DNA of 42,099 nucleotides from Seminavis robusta (taxonomy: Eukaryota > Bacillariophyta > Bacillariophyceae > Naviculales > Naviculaceae): contig CAICTM010000939.1 in NCBI GenBank assembly GCA_903772945.1, positions 1 through 42,099 on the forward strand. Direction: 5' to 3'. Both the position numbers and the translations under genes were made by a program. Below are positions 28,749-39,848 of this stretch, in pieces. The stretch's first letter is position 1, and each line of letters opens with the position of its first letter. The notes under the pieces are model-generated. The model made no database searches and was not told the origin of the DNA. It worked only from the letters and a program-made list of their open reading frames with translations.

Positions 28749-31700
28749 ATGATGCGAACGCGTCCATGCACTCTCCTGTTCCTGTCGGGTCTGCTGTTGG
28801 CACTGCATGTCTCTGTTAGTCGAGGGACCATTGAAGCGGATGGTGCCTGCAGCGTGCTGACCATGGTGCCCTTCACCGACCAGTGAGTACTGCTACCGTA
28901 CTGTTGGGTAGCAATGACCGTGTTGTGGGTGTAAAAGCATGAGTCTGACTTTCTTTTTGTTTCGTTCTCTTGTATCCTCATCGTTATTAGAACCAGAACC
29001 CAACGTTTACCTCCGCCAAATAGCAACAACAACAACAATGAAACCAGCAGCAATAGTGTTCCAAGTTATCCACGATGGCCCCCCACTCTGCTTGCAAACT
29101 ATGCATACAGCTACATGGCCGCCGCCCAATTGGCCATGGATCATTTTAATGCACGAGACACCACCGTGGTACCGGAATTGTCCCAGTTGCAGGACTGTGC
29201 CGTCTATTTTCCACCACAAGTCGTTGTCGATTCCGGCTTTCAAGATACCCGTGCCGTCATGAGTGTCTTGACGGGTCATCACGGGGGTCTCATTCAATCG
29301 TTGAAAGAAAAAATGCGACCACCACCACAACGACAACTCGCCACACTACAAACGCAGAGACGGCAACAACAGCAACAGAATCCTCCACCACCAAATAGCG
29401 ACAACAATCCACTCCACGATGCTGCTTGTCCCGATGTGGCAGGCTTGGTGGATCAATTACTCCCGCGCTATTGTGCCATTTTAGGACCTCGTAGTGATCG
29501 ATCGGTCAATCAAGTCGCGGCCCTGACGGGAGCCCTGGACATTCCACAACTCTTGTATGGGTCGCAAAGCCCCATGGCGATCGATCCAACCCAGACCACG
29601 TCCACCATTGGTGTCAACTTGTCCGTGGAGGGTCGTGCCAAGGCAATCGTCTCGTACTTACAGCGTCAACAAGGACAAGACGAACTACAACGCAACTATT
29701 TGGCCATGGTGTACAGAGAAAATCCACTGTTTGGGGGATTGGAACGGAGCTTGCGGGAGTTTGGGAAAGACATGGGACTGAAAGTCGTCTCTGTGGAAGC
29801 CGACGGAGGTCCGGGAGGGAGTCGCCTGGAAGCGGCGCGAAAAACCGTGGAAAAAGTGCACCGAACGGGTATCAAGACGGTATTGTTGGCATTGGATGAC
29901 CCGGCAGATCTGGCCAATAATTATGCCGTGGCATTGCAAGAACAAGGCATGTTTACAAAGGATAACATTTATCTGCTATTGGAAGAAGCCGTCGGTACCA
30001 GTGATGATAGCCTGGCCGAGATTTTTGGAATGCAAGAACCGAACAGTCCCATTGACAATCTGCTGAATGGTGCCGTGGTGATTAGTGCCGCGGAACGGGT
30101 CGTTAATGATGACACGGAGCAGGAGGATCCCTTTATGACAGCCTGGAAGACGCAGAATGCTTCCATGGTGGAATACTTGAATGAATTGGCGCCTGTCGAT
30201 GATACCACTGGTGAAAAACTATTTCAAGCAGAGCCGTCGTATTTCCAGGACACCAAACCAGAACCAATGGCGTCCTTTATCTATGATTCCGTCATGGCTG
30301 CGGGATTTGGGGCATGTGCATACAATGGGGAAAAGCCGCCTCGTCCACAAGAAGAAGGTCAGCAGCAGCAGCGACCACCACAACTGCCGGAAGTGGAGGA
30401 GGAAGTTCCGCCACAGGAAGTTCAGGAGCTAGCAACTCAATTACCGCCAGTGGGGGAACTACCAGAGCAAATAATACAGCAAGGAGCAACTCAATTACCG
30501 CCGGTGGAGGAGGATGAGCTTCAATCTCCTCCGCAAAGTCAGGATGTAGCGACTCAAATACCTCCAGTGGATGAAGGGCAACTACCACCGCCTCCTCAGG
30601 ATGGTCAGCAGCTGCCGTCACAAATGCCAGAGGGACAACAACTCCAACCTCCCCCACAGCAAGGGCAGCAGCTGCCGCCACAAATGCCAGAGGGACAACA
30701 ACCCCCTCCTCCTCCGCAAGGAGAGCAGCCACCACAACAACAAGGTCAAGGAGCAATCCCACCTCCTGGCGATGTCAGGATGCTGCGGCTTGTTCCACCA
30801 GCAGAAGAGATTGACCCCGATCTTGGTTACATCCCCACTGTTGAGAGACTGTTTCGCAGGATAAGCTCCGCCTTCTCGTCGATGGAGCAATCATTGTACT
30901 TTACCACCGAAAACGAAACAGATCATGTGTCGAGAGTGCAAGTGTCCTACAACGATACATACGGATACCCGCAGCGCGTTCTGATTGTCTACGAACGTGT
31001 AGTGGAAGCGGAAGCAAACGAAAGTGCAACTACTTATGATGATACGTACTTTGCTACCGTCACAGATTTGGTTTCGGTAGAGGGATCGGACAACAGAACA
31101 GGCTCCACCCCGGCTCCGTCCATAAAAGCATCGACAGCCATCACGACCGGTGAGGATCTGACAGAGTCCCAGCAAGTCTTTTCTGATGCGGTGGACTTGT
31201 GGAACTCGCACGATCTTCGGGAATACACGTTCCAATATGATTTATTCTTTGACAGTGTCTCGTCGATGGCTGAAGCCAACCGACAAACAACGCCATACCC
31301 ATGGACTATTGTTGTCCGTGGTGAACAAGTGGCATCCGTTACAGATTCCAACGGAACCTTGCTCCTGTCTCCAGATCCTCCCTCGCCTGGCAACGCTCTG
31401 GCCAGCAATAACAGCAGCAACAATCCCACCTTGAATGAAACTTTGAACGCTAGTTCGACTACAGAGCCCTCGGTTGCGCCATCCTTGGCGCCGCCCACAG
31501 AAATGCCATCAATTGCTAACGCAGCCGTTACAACCTCCGTTACGACGGCAACGCTCGCACCAATTGTCACACAATCAAGTGCACCCGAGGGCCTGAGTGA
31601 GAACCAAGGAAGCGGGTCAACAAATGTGGCGCCCGACAACAACGCGCCACCCTTGGGGATGCCGGGGCCGCAAAATGGAGGAGGAACAGGCATGCAAAGG

Positions 31701-33031
31701 ACTCTCGTTACTTTTATTTTGGAATCAGCATTCACCGGCGCTTCAGGGAGGGTTGGCTTTGGTGCCGAAGCCCCGAGAGGCCGTGACACAGAAGGCGTGA
31801 CGTCTGGCGCCTTCAATATTCGCCCGTCATCAAACTCTGGGTCTGGACTCAGGACATACACCTCGACACTGACGTCCTACACCGTCCTACCAAACCTCAC
31901 CGAATCAAACGAGTGGAAACGAGTCCCTAACGAGACCTTTGTTTACCGTGATGGTGACACTGCACCCCCCACTCTCCTGAGGGAGATACACAAAGAAAAC
32001 TTCTTGTCAAAACCAGTCCATATCGTCGGCATGACGCTGTTTGCCACCGCTTTGTTCTTGTCCATGGTTGCTGCTAGTGGTGTGCGGTATCTCTCAGATG
32101 ATCGAGTAGTGAGATGTAGCCAGCCGCCCTTTCTGTATCTGCTTTGTTTTGGATCTGCGATGATGAGTGCTGCCATCTTCACTCTATCTTGGGACGAGAG
32201 CTACGGCTGGAGCCAGCAACAGCTTGACGTTGCATGCACCTTGACGCCTTGGTTCTTCTTTGTGGGCCATCTTCTTTGCTTCAGTTCTCTCTTTACTAAG
32301 CTTTGGAGAGTGGACAAGGTCCTCCAGTTCAGCAGGTGAGTCAAAACATCGAAACGTTGTGGGCCATCCTGTCCGATTGCGTCCCATCCTCACTATCTGT
32401 CTTTCGTGCGACTCCCAGGCGCAAGGTCAAGATTGTGCAAGTCATCGTGCCGCTTGTCCTCCTCCTTCTTGCTGCAGTAATTGTTCTATCGGTGTGGACC
32501 GCAATTGACCCGTGGGTTTGGGAGAGATCACTTATCAACGAAAGTCCTCCCGAGACATACGGCGAATGTACAAGCGAACACACCAGTGTATTCTTCTTCC
32601 TTCTGGCGGGCCTCATGGTCTTGGGAAAAGTAGCCACTGCAGCCATGGCTTGGAAAACTGCTGATATTCCCCAAGACTTCAGCGACACCAGTTCTGTCTT
32701 CTATGCCCTCTCTACTCACCTCCAGGCTTGGTTCATCGGTCTACCTATACTGGTCGTGCTTGGAAATGACTCGGTCGATGCGACTTACTTTGGCCGCGTC
32801 CTTTTGATTTGGGTCTTCTCAGTGTCCGGGGTATCTCTCGTAGTTCTTCCCAAGATTGTGAAGGCTGTGCGGATCCGGATGAATCCACATGCAGGCCGGG
32901 CGGATCGAGTGAGAGTGACAATTTCTGGGATGAGTGCTCCACCAACGAACAGCAGAGCCTCCCACACTGCTATGCATCAAAGCCAAGCGTTGTCAGGGAA
33001 GCCGGAATCACAAGAAGCAGCACGGAATTGA
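28749..33031 (+). CDS. Class C (GABA-B/mGluR-like) G-protein-coupled receptor
   Basis: Three exons (28749-28882, 28991-32335, 32419-33031) join across GT-AG introns to 1,363 residues. A signal peptide covers residues 1-25. A periplasmic-binding-type ligand domain follows (about 45-490; LANYAYSYMAAAQLAMDHFN is typical of its start). A Pro/Gln-rich insert lies at about 497-641. Then come two segments that recall DUF6174 (SYNDTYGYPQRVLIVYE; LWNSHDLREYTFQYD with PWTIVVRGEQVASV), a Pro/Thr-rich stretch, and a seven-helix domain from about 1052 to 1315. TM1-3 are in exon 2 (LWRVDKVLQFSR ends it) and TM4-7 in exon 3. Such receptors sense amino acids or related small molecules at the plasma membrane and signal through G proteins. 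The ligand cannot be told from the sequence. The first two Met codons (28749, 28752) are equivalent start candidates. Confidence 0.88.
30340..30780 (+). repeat. Pro/Gln-rich low-complexity insert in the GPCR ectodomain
   Basis: Imperfect repeats encode units such as ATQLPPV, GQQLPPQMPEG and PPPPQ, about 145 residues in all. The insert lies after the ligand-binding fold and before the DUF6174-like segment. It keeps the reading frame and has both CAG/CAA and CCA/CCT/CCG codons, so it is not a pure codon expansion. Confidence 0.8.
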
Positions 33032-33509
33032 TCGGTGCAAATGTCACAAGGTGGCCCGCTTGCAGGCCAGTACACCGTGTAGTATTGGGCTAACTATTAA
33101 AATGGGCCTCGAAAGAATCACTTCTGATCTTGCTTGGTACAGTATTTGGGTCTAGTCGATTGACCGATTGACCCTGCTGTAGATTGTTAGTTGAGCAGAC
33201 GAAGAAAGAGACAAACTGGTGCAATCACACAAGCAGGAAAGGAATGAGGTGTTTGTCAAGATACAGTAAAGTATTCCCGACAGTACTTTAATAAAGTCAA
33301 GTCTTGTTTTGAGGATGCCACAGGAGCTTCAACATGATGCAAGTTTGGTTTTGGCCAGGTGACGGACAACTGAGTTCCTGTCACTCATCCACTCCTGGGG
33401 ACTCTCAGGGGTTCCGAAAGATTCTTTTGGTGTGAAAGACAAATTTTGGCTCACACCACCACCACACACAAATCCAGCAATCAATAAAAACAAAAGAAGA
33501 GCAAAAAGA
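33032..33509. other. Intergenic region between the GPCR and the SLC1-type transporter
   Basis: No reading frame of note. A short inverted repeat taaagta/tacttta with a 10-nt loop lies at 33267-33273 and 33284-33290. The region should hold the 3' end of the GPCR and the transporter promoter. An open frame extending the transporter upstream to 33432 has no ATG. Confidence 0.35.
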
Positions 33510-35322
33510 ATGAACACAGGCACTGACAATCGCTCGTCCTCGTCGACGTCTGGATGCTGCGGCATCCTTGGAAGATACCCAATCGCAACTCTTATCGCTT
33601 TCGCCTCTGCCGGAATCGCTACAGGAATTGGTCTCACTTTTTGGGAACCTGAAGATGTCGAGACAAAGGTTAACCTCATCAAATGGATCGGGCTTGTTGG
33701 AGACCTATTCATTAGGGCCCTCAAGTGTCTGGTTTTGCCACTCATTTTTGTGAGTGTCACCATCGCAGTCCTAGAGATGCTCGCTGTTGGCCGCGCAGGA
33801 TCCGTGGGCTGGAAAACTCGTGAGTCTCTCGCTGCTCTCCCGGGAACAAAGATAACCGGAGCTACTGAAAGCTTACACCTTCTCTCTTTTCGTATGAATT
33901 TTGACATGAAAACTTCAAAAGTTGGATTGTACATGACGACAACTGTGATTGCTTCGATCATTGGCATTTTCTCCATTATCTTGTTTCAAGGGACCTTTAG
34001 TCAGGGTGAATTTCAGCCTCCCGCCCCGCCTACTGTCGAGCTTGGATGCAACAATGAGGGTATGTACCTTACCGAAGCCTTGGATGGTAGCATTTCTTGT
34101 GCTGCACACAACGGAACCAATTCACAGTTTTACCTCGAGGATATTACTGGATCCCTTGTCCAGTCTTCGTCGGATGACCTGGAGGAGAAAAGCATGAGTG
34201 ACACCCTGTATGAGGGTGTATTCACAAAGATTGTAACAGACAACGTCTTTGTCTCCTTCGCAGAGGCCAATTTTGCAGCTGTAGTTTTCTTCTCGATCTG
34301 TTTTGGTGTTGCTGTCAGCCAGACCTCTGCGGATGATGACGTCGAATCCAATGCGACCCTTGTTGTCAAGCTCTTCAAACAACTGGAGAAAGTCTTTTTG
34401 AAGATGATCCAATGGGTTATTGCAGTGACACCTTTTGCTGTGTTTTCCCTTATTGCAGAAGCGATTGGTGCTCAAGCTGATATCAAGGAAGCATTCTCAA
34501 ACGTTGGATTCCTGATCGTTGCCTTCGTGGTTGGCATCTGCATGCACTTTCTCATCGTGCACGTTGGACTTTTCTATGTTGTCACACGACGCAATCCTTT
34601 CTCGTACCTAAAGCATCTCATCCCAGCCCAAACCATGGTAAGATAAAGCAGTGACCGCGTATCTGCAACGTGGAATCACGAAGTGTGATGTGCCAACCCT
34701 CACATGGCGCTTTGGTTTCCTCGCTGCCTTGTTGTCTGGTGTGAAGGCATTTGCGTGTGCAAGCAGTGCGGCAACAGTCCCCGTTACTCTGGAGTCTGTA
34801 AGGTCAACTGGGTGGGTTCCAGACCCTATTGTTAGATTCGTCGTGCCACTGGGAGCCACCGTAAACATGGACGGCTCAGCTATTTACTACCCCATGGCTT
34901 GTATATGGCTTGCCTATTTGAATGGGATAAACCCGGATGCTGCGTCTTACGTCCTTTTGGTCATTCTTGGGACACTAGGAAGCATCGGCGCGGCCCCAGT
35001 CCCTTACTCCAGTTTGGTGCTGATCATTACGGCATACAACACTGTCTTCAACACGACGGGAACTCCAGAAGGAATCTCATTTTTGGCAGCAATCGACTGG
35101 TTGATTGGCTCGCTGCGCACTGTGACCAATGTTACAGGCGACGCAGTTGTTTGCGGGATGATTGGCCACCTATGTCCTTTAGATGAGGAAGAAACCATGG
35201 AGACTGTCATTGAGGCATCAAAGGTCATGACTGAGCCATCCCACTCGGGAGGCCCCACGGGCAGTGACATTGGCAAAGACAACAACTCCGTGGGTGAGGA
35301 GTCAGAAGTATACAACTCTTGA
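33510..35322 (+). CDS. SLC1-type (dicarboxylate/amino acid:cation symporter) membrane transporter
   Basis: ATG 33510; exons 33510-33819, 33922-34637 and 34747-35322 join to 533 residues. Hallmarks of the family are present: RALKCLVLPLIF in TM2, the Ser-rich hairpin ACASSAATVPVT, NMDGSAIY in TM7, the second hairpin GSIGAAPVPYSS, and TM8 SLRTVTNVTGD. These proteins use cation gradients to import acidic amino acids or C4-dicarboxylates. The TM8 Arg466, Thr467 and Asn470 that contact the carboxylates are kept. The Asp that binds the substrate amino group in glutamate/aspartate transporters is Gly463, which favours a dicarboxylate such as malate or succinate. Between TM3 and TM4 is an extracellular loop of about 70 residues with an N-glycosylation sequon. 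Intron 1 is 102 nt with no in-frame stop, so its retention would not break the frame. Confidence 0.88.
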
Positions 35323-35629
35323 ACAAGTTGCTTGAAGAGCAACGTCACCATGAAATAAATAAATATAATCGAGAGCACAGTAAAAATGAAAATGCAGGCT
35401 CGGCCTTTATACCAGAACATTGTTACGTTCAAGTGTTGCTTGATTGAATCATTCATTCCGAACGAAACTCACGCGACAGCACAGGCCCGTCTCAACATGC
35501 GACTGCATTCGTCCGTCTCGACCCGAGACGAGAGCTTCAAACAATATTTATAAAATACCATAAAACTTCCACACCGTATCATGCGTAAAACAGAAAGCAT
35601 GTATACACACTTCGTCTCTACCCGGAACC
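35323..35629. other. Convergent intergenic region; no gene
   Basis: This 307-bp stretch separates the stop codons of the transporter (plus) and the LRR protein (minus). It is A/T-rich near 35355-35395 and 35540-35570, as expected for two 3' UTRs. No RNA gene or transposon is visible. Confidence 0.4.
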
Positions 35630-38550
35630 CTACAAGCCACCATCCCTTTCCTCGGCAACTGGAATTATGACAAAAGTTGAGGAGGATGCATTGGAGGATG
35701 GTGCTTCTGTCGTGCCGCAAGGGCAGCTGCAACCACAGATTGGTCCACAATCGAACACCAGCTCTTTAAACTCCGAAGACCAATCACACAGCTCATCAGG
35801 TATAGTTCCAGAGAGGCCATCATTGTCCGTCAAGTTCAACAGTCCAAAATTTGCATTCCCTGCCAATAAGCCAAGCTCACTTGGAACTGCCCCTGTGAAG
35901 CTATTGGAAGCAACATTGAGCTCTCGAAGTCGTCCTAGGACTCCAATCTCGGGCAGCAACTGCCCAGAGAATGCATTGTTTTGGAGATGTAGAAGTTGAA
36001 CTCGTGTCCAGTTTTGAAAACCCTTTGGCAGAGCCCCAGTGAAGTAGTTGTCAAAGATTTGGAATCTCTCCATGCGAGTGCAGGCAGATAGCCCCAAAGG
36101 GAGGGATCCAACAAAATAGTTGTTGTAGAGATAAAAGCGTTTCACAAGTTCCATGCCTGAAATCTCCTCAGGGATAGACCCTGATAACATGTTGTTTTGA
36201 AAATAGAGCCTATCCATGTTGGTCAGCCTTCCGAATTCTGTTGGAACTGTTCCAGTCTGCACGACAAAAATCAAATCACTAGTTCAGAAAATGCTGCCTG
36301 CCACAGAAACTGGAACAGCATGACTTACAAAATAGTTATCATTGAGGAACAATCTAAACAGTTTGGTGGCCTGGCCTAATTCTGAGGGAATACTAAAGAG
36401 GTGGCTGAGTTCATTTGACAAATGAAAATTAGACACCCAACGCTGCCTGAACTTACGTGCCGGTCAACATGTTCTCACGAAGGTCTATCTGACCTTCATT
36501 TGGTCGGATGAACCTTGCATATTCAATGCCCTTGATTGTGCCAAACTCTGTCGGAATGGTCCCTAAATGAAATACAACTCGAGTTGAGTGACCTTGTCGC
36601 AAAAGGCAAATGCAGGTCTATTTTGCTTACCTGTCAGCCTGTTTTGCAGCAGTGAGAAAAACCAGACATCTTCCAAGCTGGCAAGCTCACTTGGAATCTT
36701 GCCAGACTGCATTTGCATAAAACTGGTTAGACAACAATGTGCAAAAAGCGGGCAACAGTGAAACCAATTCGGCTCACCAAGTCATTGTTCCACAGAAAGA
36801 AGAATTCCAAAGAAGACATCAATGCCAGCTCACTAGGAATGGTGCCATTGATGTAGTTTCCGGCGAAGTAAAGATCAAAGAGGTTCTTCAGGTTTGAGTA
36901 TTCAACAGGGATCGACTCGGTCACATTGGTGTCAATAACTTGGAAAGTCTTGAGATTCGACAAGAGACCAAGCTCAGAAGGCAAGGTTCCAGTAATGCCT
37001 CTGCTGCCAAGCTCCAGGCCTCTCAATTCTGTCATCAGAGCTAGTTCAGTTGGGATTGTTCCCGTCAGAGCTGTGTTGACAAAGACAATGTCATGTAGCC
37101 AAGTCATTTTGGCAAGGACTGCTGGGATGGTTCCTTGCAGTGCAGTGCCATAGAAAGTCATCATCTTCAAGGATGTCAGCATCTCAAGCTCAGGTGGAAG
37201 TTCACCACTGAGAGTTTTTTGCTCATGCATTGCCAGATAAAGAAAGTCATCATCATCCAGTGTTGAGGTGGTACTGACATATGTGGAATTCAGTACATCA
37301 GTTCCAATGGGAGCACAAGAGCCATTGATGAATCTGTACTCCGAATTCCTCATTCCAAACCGCAGATACTGGGTACCACTTCCCATAAAATGGTCCCAGT
37401 AACACTCGTGCTGTTGGAATTTGAGCCAACCAGGTCCCCAATTTTTTCCATCTGTAGCGTACCAGAATGTGGCCAAGGCAAAACGCTGCTGCAAGCGTTT
37501 CTCGGAGTAGAACTCAAAGTTTGGATCATTTATGAGCCATTTAAAAGCACTGGCTTGAGGGCTTCCACCCGCCTGAAGCCTATCAACAGTATAGTCAGGA
37601 AGCAGCGAAGCCAAAATTTCAGAGTTTGTTTTGGGGGGCTCTGTCACTGACGAGTTGGTAATGTTGACGGGATCGGTGAAGGTATCTTGCGGAGGAGGAG
37701 GGTCATCGTCACTTTGTACCACAGCAAAGATGATAAAGAATATCACCAACGCAATGGCCATGAGGGCACCGATAGTAATATTGAATTGTCTCTGTTTCTT
37801 CTTCTCCTGTTGAGCTCGTTCTTGATCCGCTAAATCCACAGGTTGAGCATTTTCGAGATCCCCAACATTTTCCTCTTCCACGGGATTCGCAACCGCTAAA
37901 CCAAAATTAGTTGACGGTGGTGCCCCAGCCATGGCTGCGTCAGCCGCTGGGTCCAGACCATCGTCCTGGCCAGCTTGGCCTGGCATGCTAAAGGCCCCAG
38001 GATGCGCCCTGGCAGCTGGAACAACCGGCCCTCGCTGCAATCCAGTCATGGGTACACCAGGAGCTCCAGGTGGGGCTTCAGGTGGGGCTCCAGGTCCCTC
38101 TGGGGGGCCAGCCTCATTTTTGTTGTTGATTTCCGAAGAAGCAACATTGCCTTTCTGGACACTTGGAGTGTCGCTTGGCTGCTCTTGTGGCACGGGAATA
38201 CCAACCGAAGCCGTCACTTCGCCTCCTGGTTTTGTCTCTTTAGCAGTTGATGGCACGGGAATCCCAACCGAAGCCGTCACTTCGCCTCCTGGTTTTGTCT
38301 CTTTAGTAGTCGATGGCACGGGAATCCCAACCGGCGCCGTTAGTTTCTCTGTTTCTTCTTTGATTGGAGCGGGTATTCCCACCGCAGCCGACACTACTGC
38401 TGGTGGCTTTTTGTCATCGTTATTATCCTCGACAGCAGCAACGCTCTCCTCGTCAAACCTCTGCTGCCAGTAAGTAGCAACACTGCCTTGGCCTGACGCT
38501 GTCGCCTTGGCATCATCGCCGCCGTTGAAATCCGCGCCCGACTTGGTCAT
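35630..38550 (-). CDS. Single-pass leucine-rich-repeat membrane protein without kinase domain
   Basis: Five exons on the complement (38550-36778, 36706-36631, 36562-36457, 36392-36329, 36256-35630) join to 881 residues. Residues 1-250 are predicted cytoplasmic and Pro-rich, with a repeated block ETKPGGEVTASVGIPVP. A basic stretch (KKKQRQ) precedes the membrane span at 258-279. The outer part has a short capping region (ALATFWYATDGKNWG, common in algal LRR proteins) and then about 14 LRRs of the plant-like x-GxIPxELG type, ending in a Cys-rich CGPICGCSCPCG segment. Orientation would be N-in/C-out, as no N-terminal signal peptide is seen. Such proteins may act in surface recognition or adhesion; no ligand or partner can be inferred. 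All four introns interrupt the LRR at the same position. Confidence 0.88.
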
Positions 38551-38648
38551 ATCTTCTTATCTTCTGAAGAATAATGAGGGTCTGGAGATTGAGTTTTTTT
38601 GTCTAGCTAGCTAGGTGCATGTAATTCTTTGCTGGACTTCGTTGACTA

Positions 38649-39683
38649 ACCGTGCAGACAGCCCTCACAGAAGGTCGTATCAGCGCCACCAAACGCCATC
38701 AAGACGCCTACCAAGCGGCTTTCGAGACCCATCAAGCCACTCTCACTCCGGCTGAGCAGTCCCGCCTCAATCGCAGTCGTTGCACTGGCTCCTGGCTTGC
38801 AGTCATGCCCGATATTGCCAAACGCACTCACCTCTCTGCTCAAGAATGGCGTGATGCTCTCTTTCTCCGGTTCGGTCTTACCCCCCAGCTCTTCCAGCTC
38901 TTTGTGATGGCTGTACTGGTCCCTTCAGCGTTCCACATGCTCGGATTGCAAACGCGGTGGCTTAATCATCCGTCGCCATAATGAAATCCGCAATGAACTT
39001 GGTTCTATTGCATGTGAATGCTTTGGTTCCTCTAGCGTCCAATCCGAACCACCCCTTCCATCTGTTCCCGCCCCTACTATCCCTGCCGGTCACCCAATTT
39101 CTACCTTACCTCCCCTTCCTCCCCCCCTCTCAATCCCCCTCCAGCCCCCGAGCTCTTACGTGGTGATCTTTCCATTCGCGCTTGTTTGAACGAGGTACTA
39201 CAGCTATTATTGACGTACGTGTCACTGATTTGGACTGTGCCTCTTACCGCAACAAAGATCCCGTCAAAGTTTTAACCCAACAAGAACGCGACAAAATTTC
39301 AAATATAAAGATGCGTGCGAGTCCAATCGCGCTTCCTTCCACCCCTTTGTTGTTTCAGTGGATGGCATGCTTGCCCCTCAAGCCAAGACTCTCTTACAAC
39401 GCCTTGCTTCTGCTACTGCCTCCAAAACTCAATTTTCCTACTCTCAAATGATGTTCTTCATGCAGACCCGTATCTCAATTGCCCTTGTGAAAGCTACCCA
39501 TTTATGTCTCCGTGGATCCCGCAAAGCCAAACCCTTTGCCCCCCGTAATGGTCCTCAATTTCTTGCCCCTGATCCCACAGAACCTAGTCCTGAATTTCGA
39601 CTGTTCTTTGCTTAAGCCTGGCCCCGGCTGGCTTCCGTAGATAATTTCCCTACTCTAAAACCCCCCTTACACCGTGCAGACAG
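38649..39683. repeat. 13-bp direct repeats flanking the transposon relic (38649-38661 and 39671-39683)
   Basis: The sequence accgtgcagacag occurs exactly at both ends of the relic, 1,022 bp apart. Its length and placement are those of a target-site duplication made by a non-LTR-type insertion. A chance exact 13-mer at both edges is unlikely. Confidence 0.65.
38662..39670 (+). mobile_element. Degenerate 3' fragment of a reverse-transcriptase-type element
   Basis: Pieces of one protein are spread over several frames. The first is SRLNRSRCTGSWLAVMPD..LSAQEWRDALFLRFGL (frame from 38652). A zinc-binding-like C.GC...FSVPHA piece follows in a second frame, and C..CKRGGLIIRRHNEIRNEL in a third (about 38942-39010). 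Downstream are DVRVTDLDCASYRNKDPVKVL (39182 frame) and SVDGMLAPQAKTLLQRL...LCLRGSRKA (39358 frame). I recognise this order from the C-terminal region of reverse-transcriptase ORFs common in diatom genomes; the exact clade is uncertain. At least four frameshifts make it non-functional. It sits about 110 bp upstream of the LRR gene's start codon. Confidence 0.6.
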
Positions 39684-39848
39684 CTGGTTTGTTACTTCGC
39701 ATGCAAAGGATTGATTACAATGATTTCACCGTACAGGTGCGTACCAACGAATGAGGTTACTACTACCAGTAGTATTAGACTAGAACCGTACTAGAGAGGC
39801 CCCCAAAAGCACGCACCTTAAGGTTTTGAGTTTCAAGGGTATCATGCA

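Noticed and set aside
28749..35322. Reading the GPCR and transporter as a glutamate module
   Set aside because: The substrate Asp is missing in the transporter and the receptor ligand cannot be read from sequence, so only a looser carboxylate link is kept as a hypothesis.
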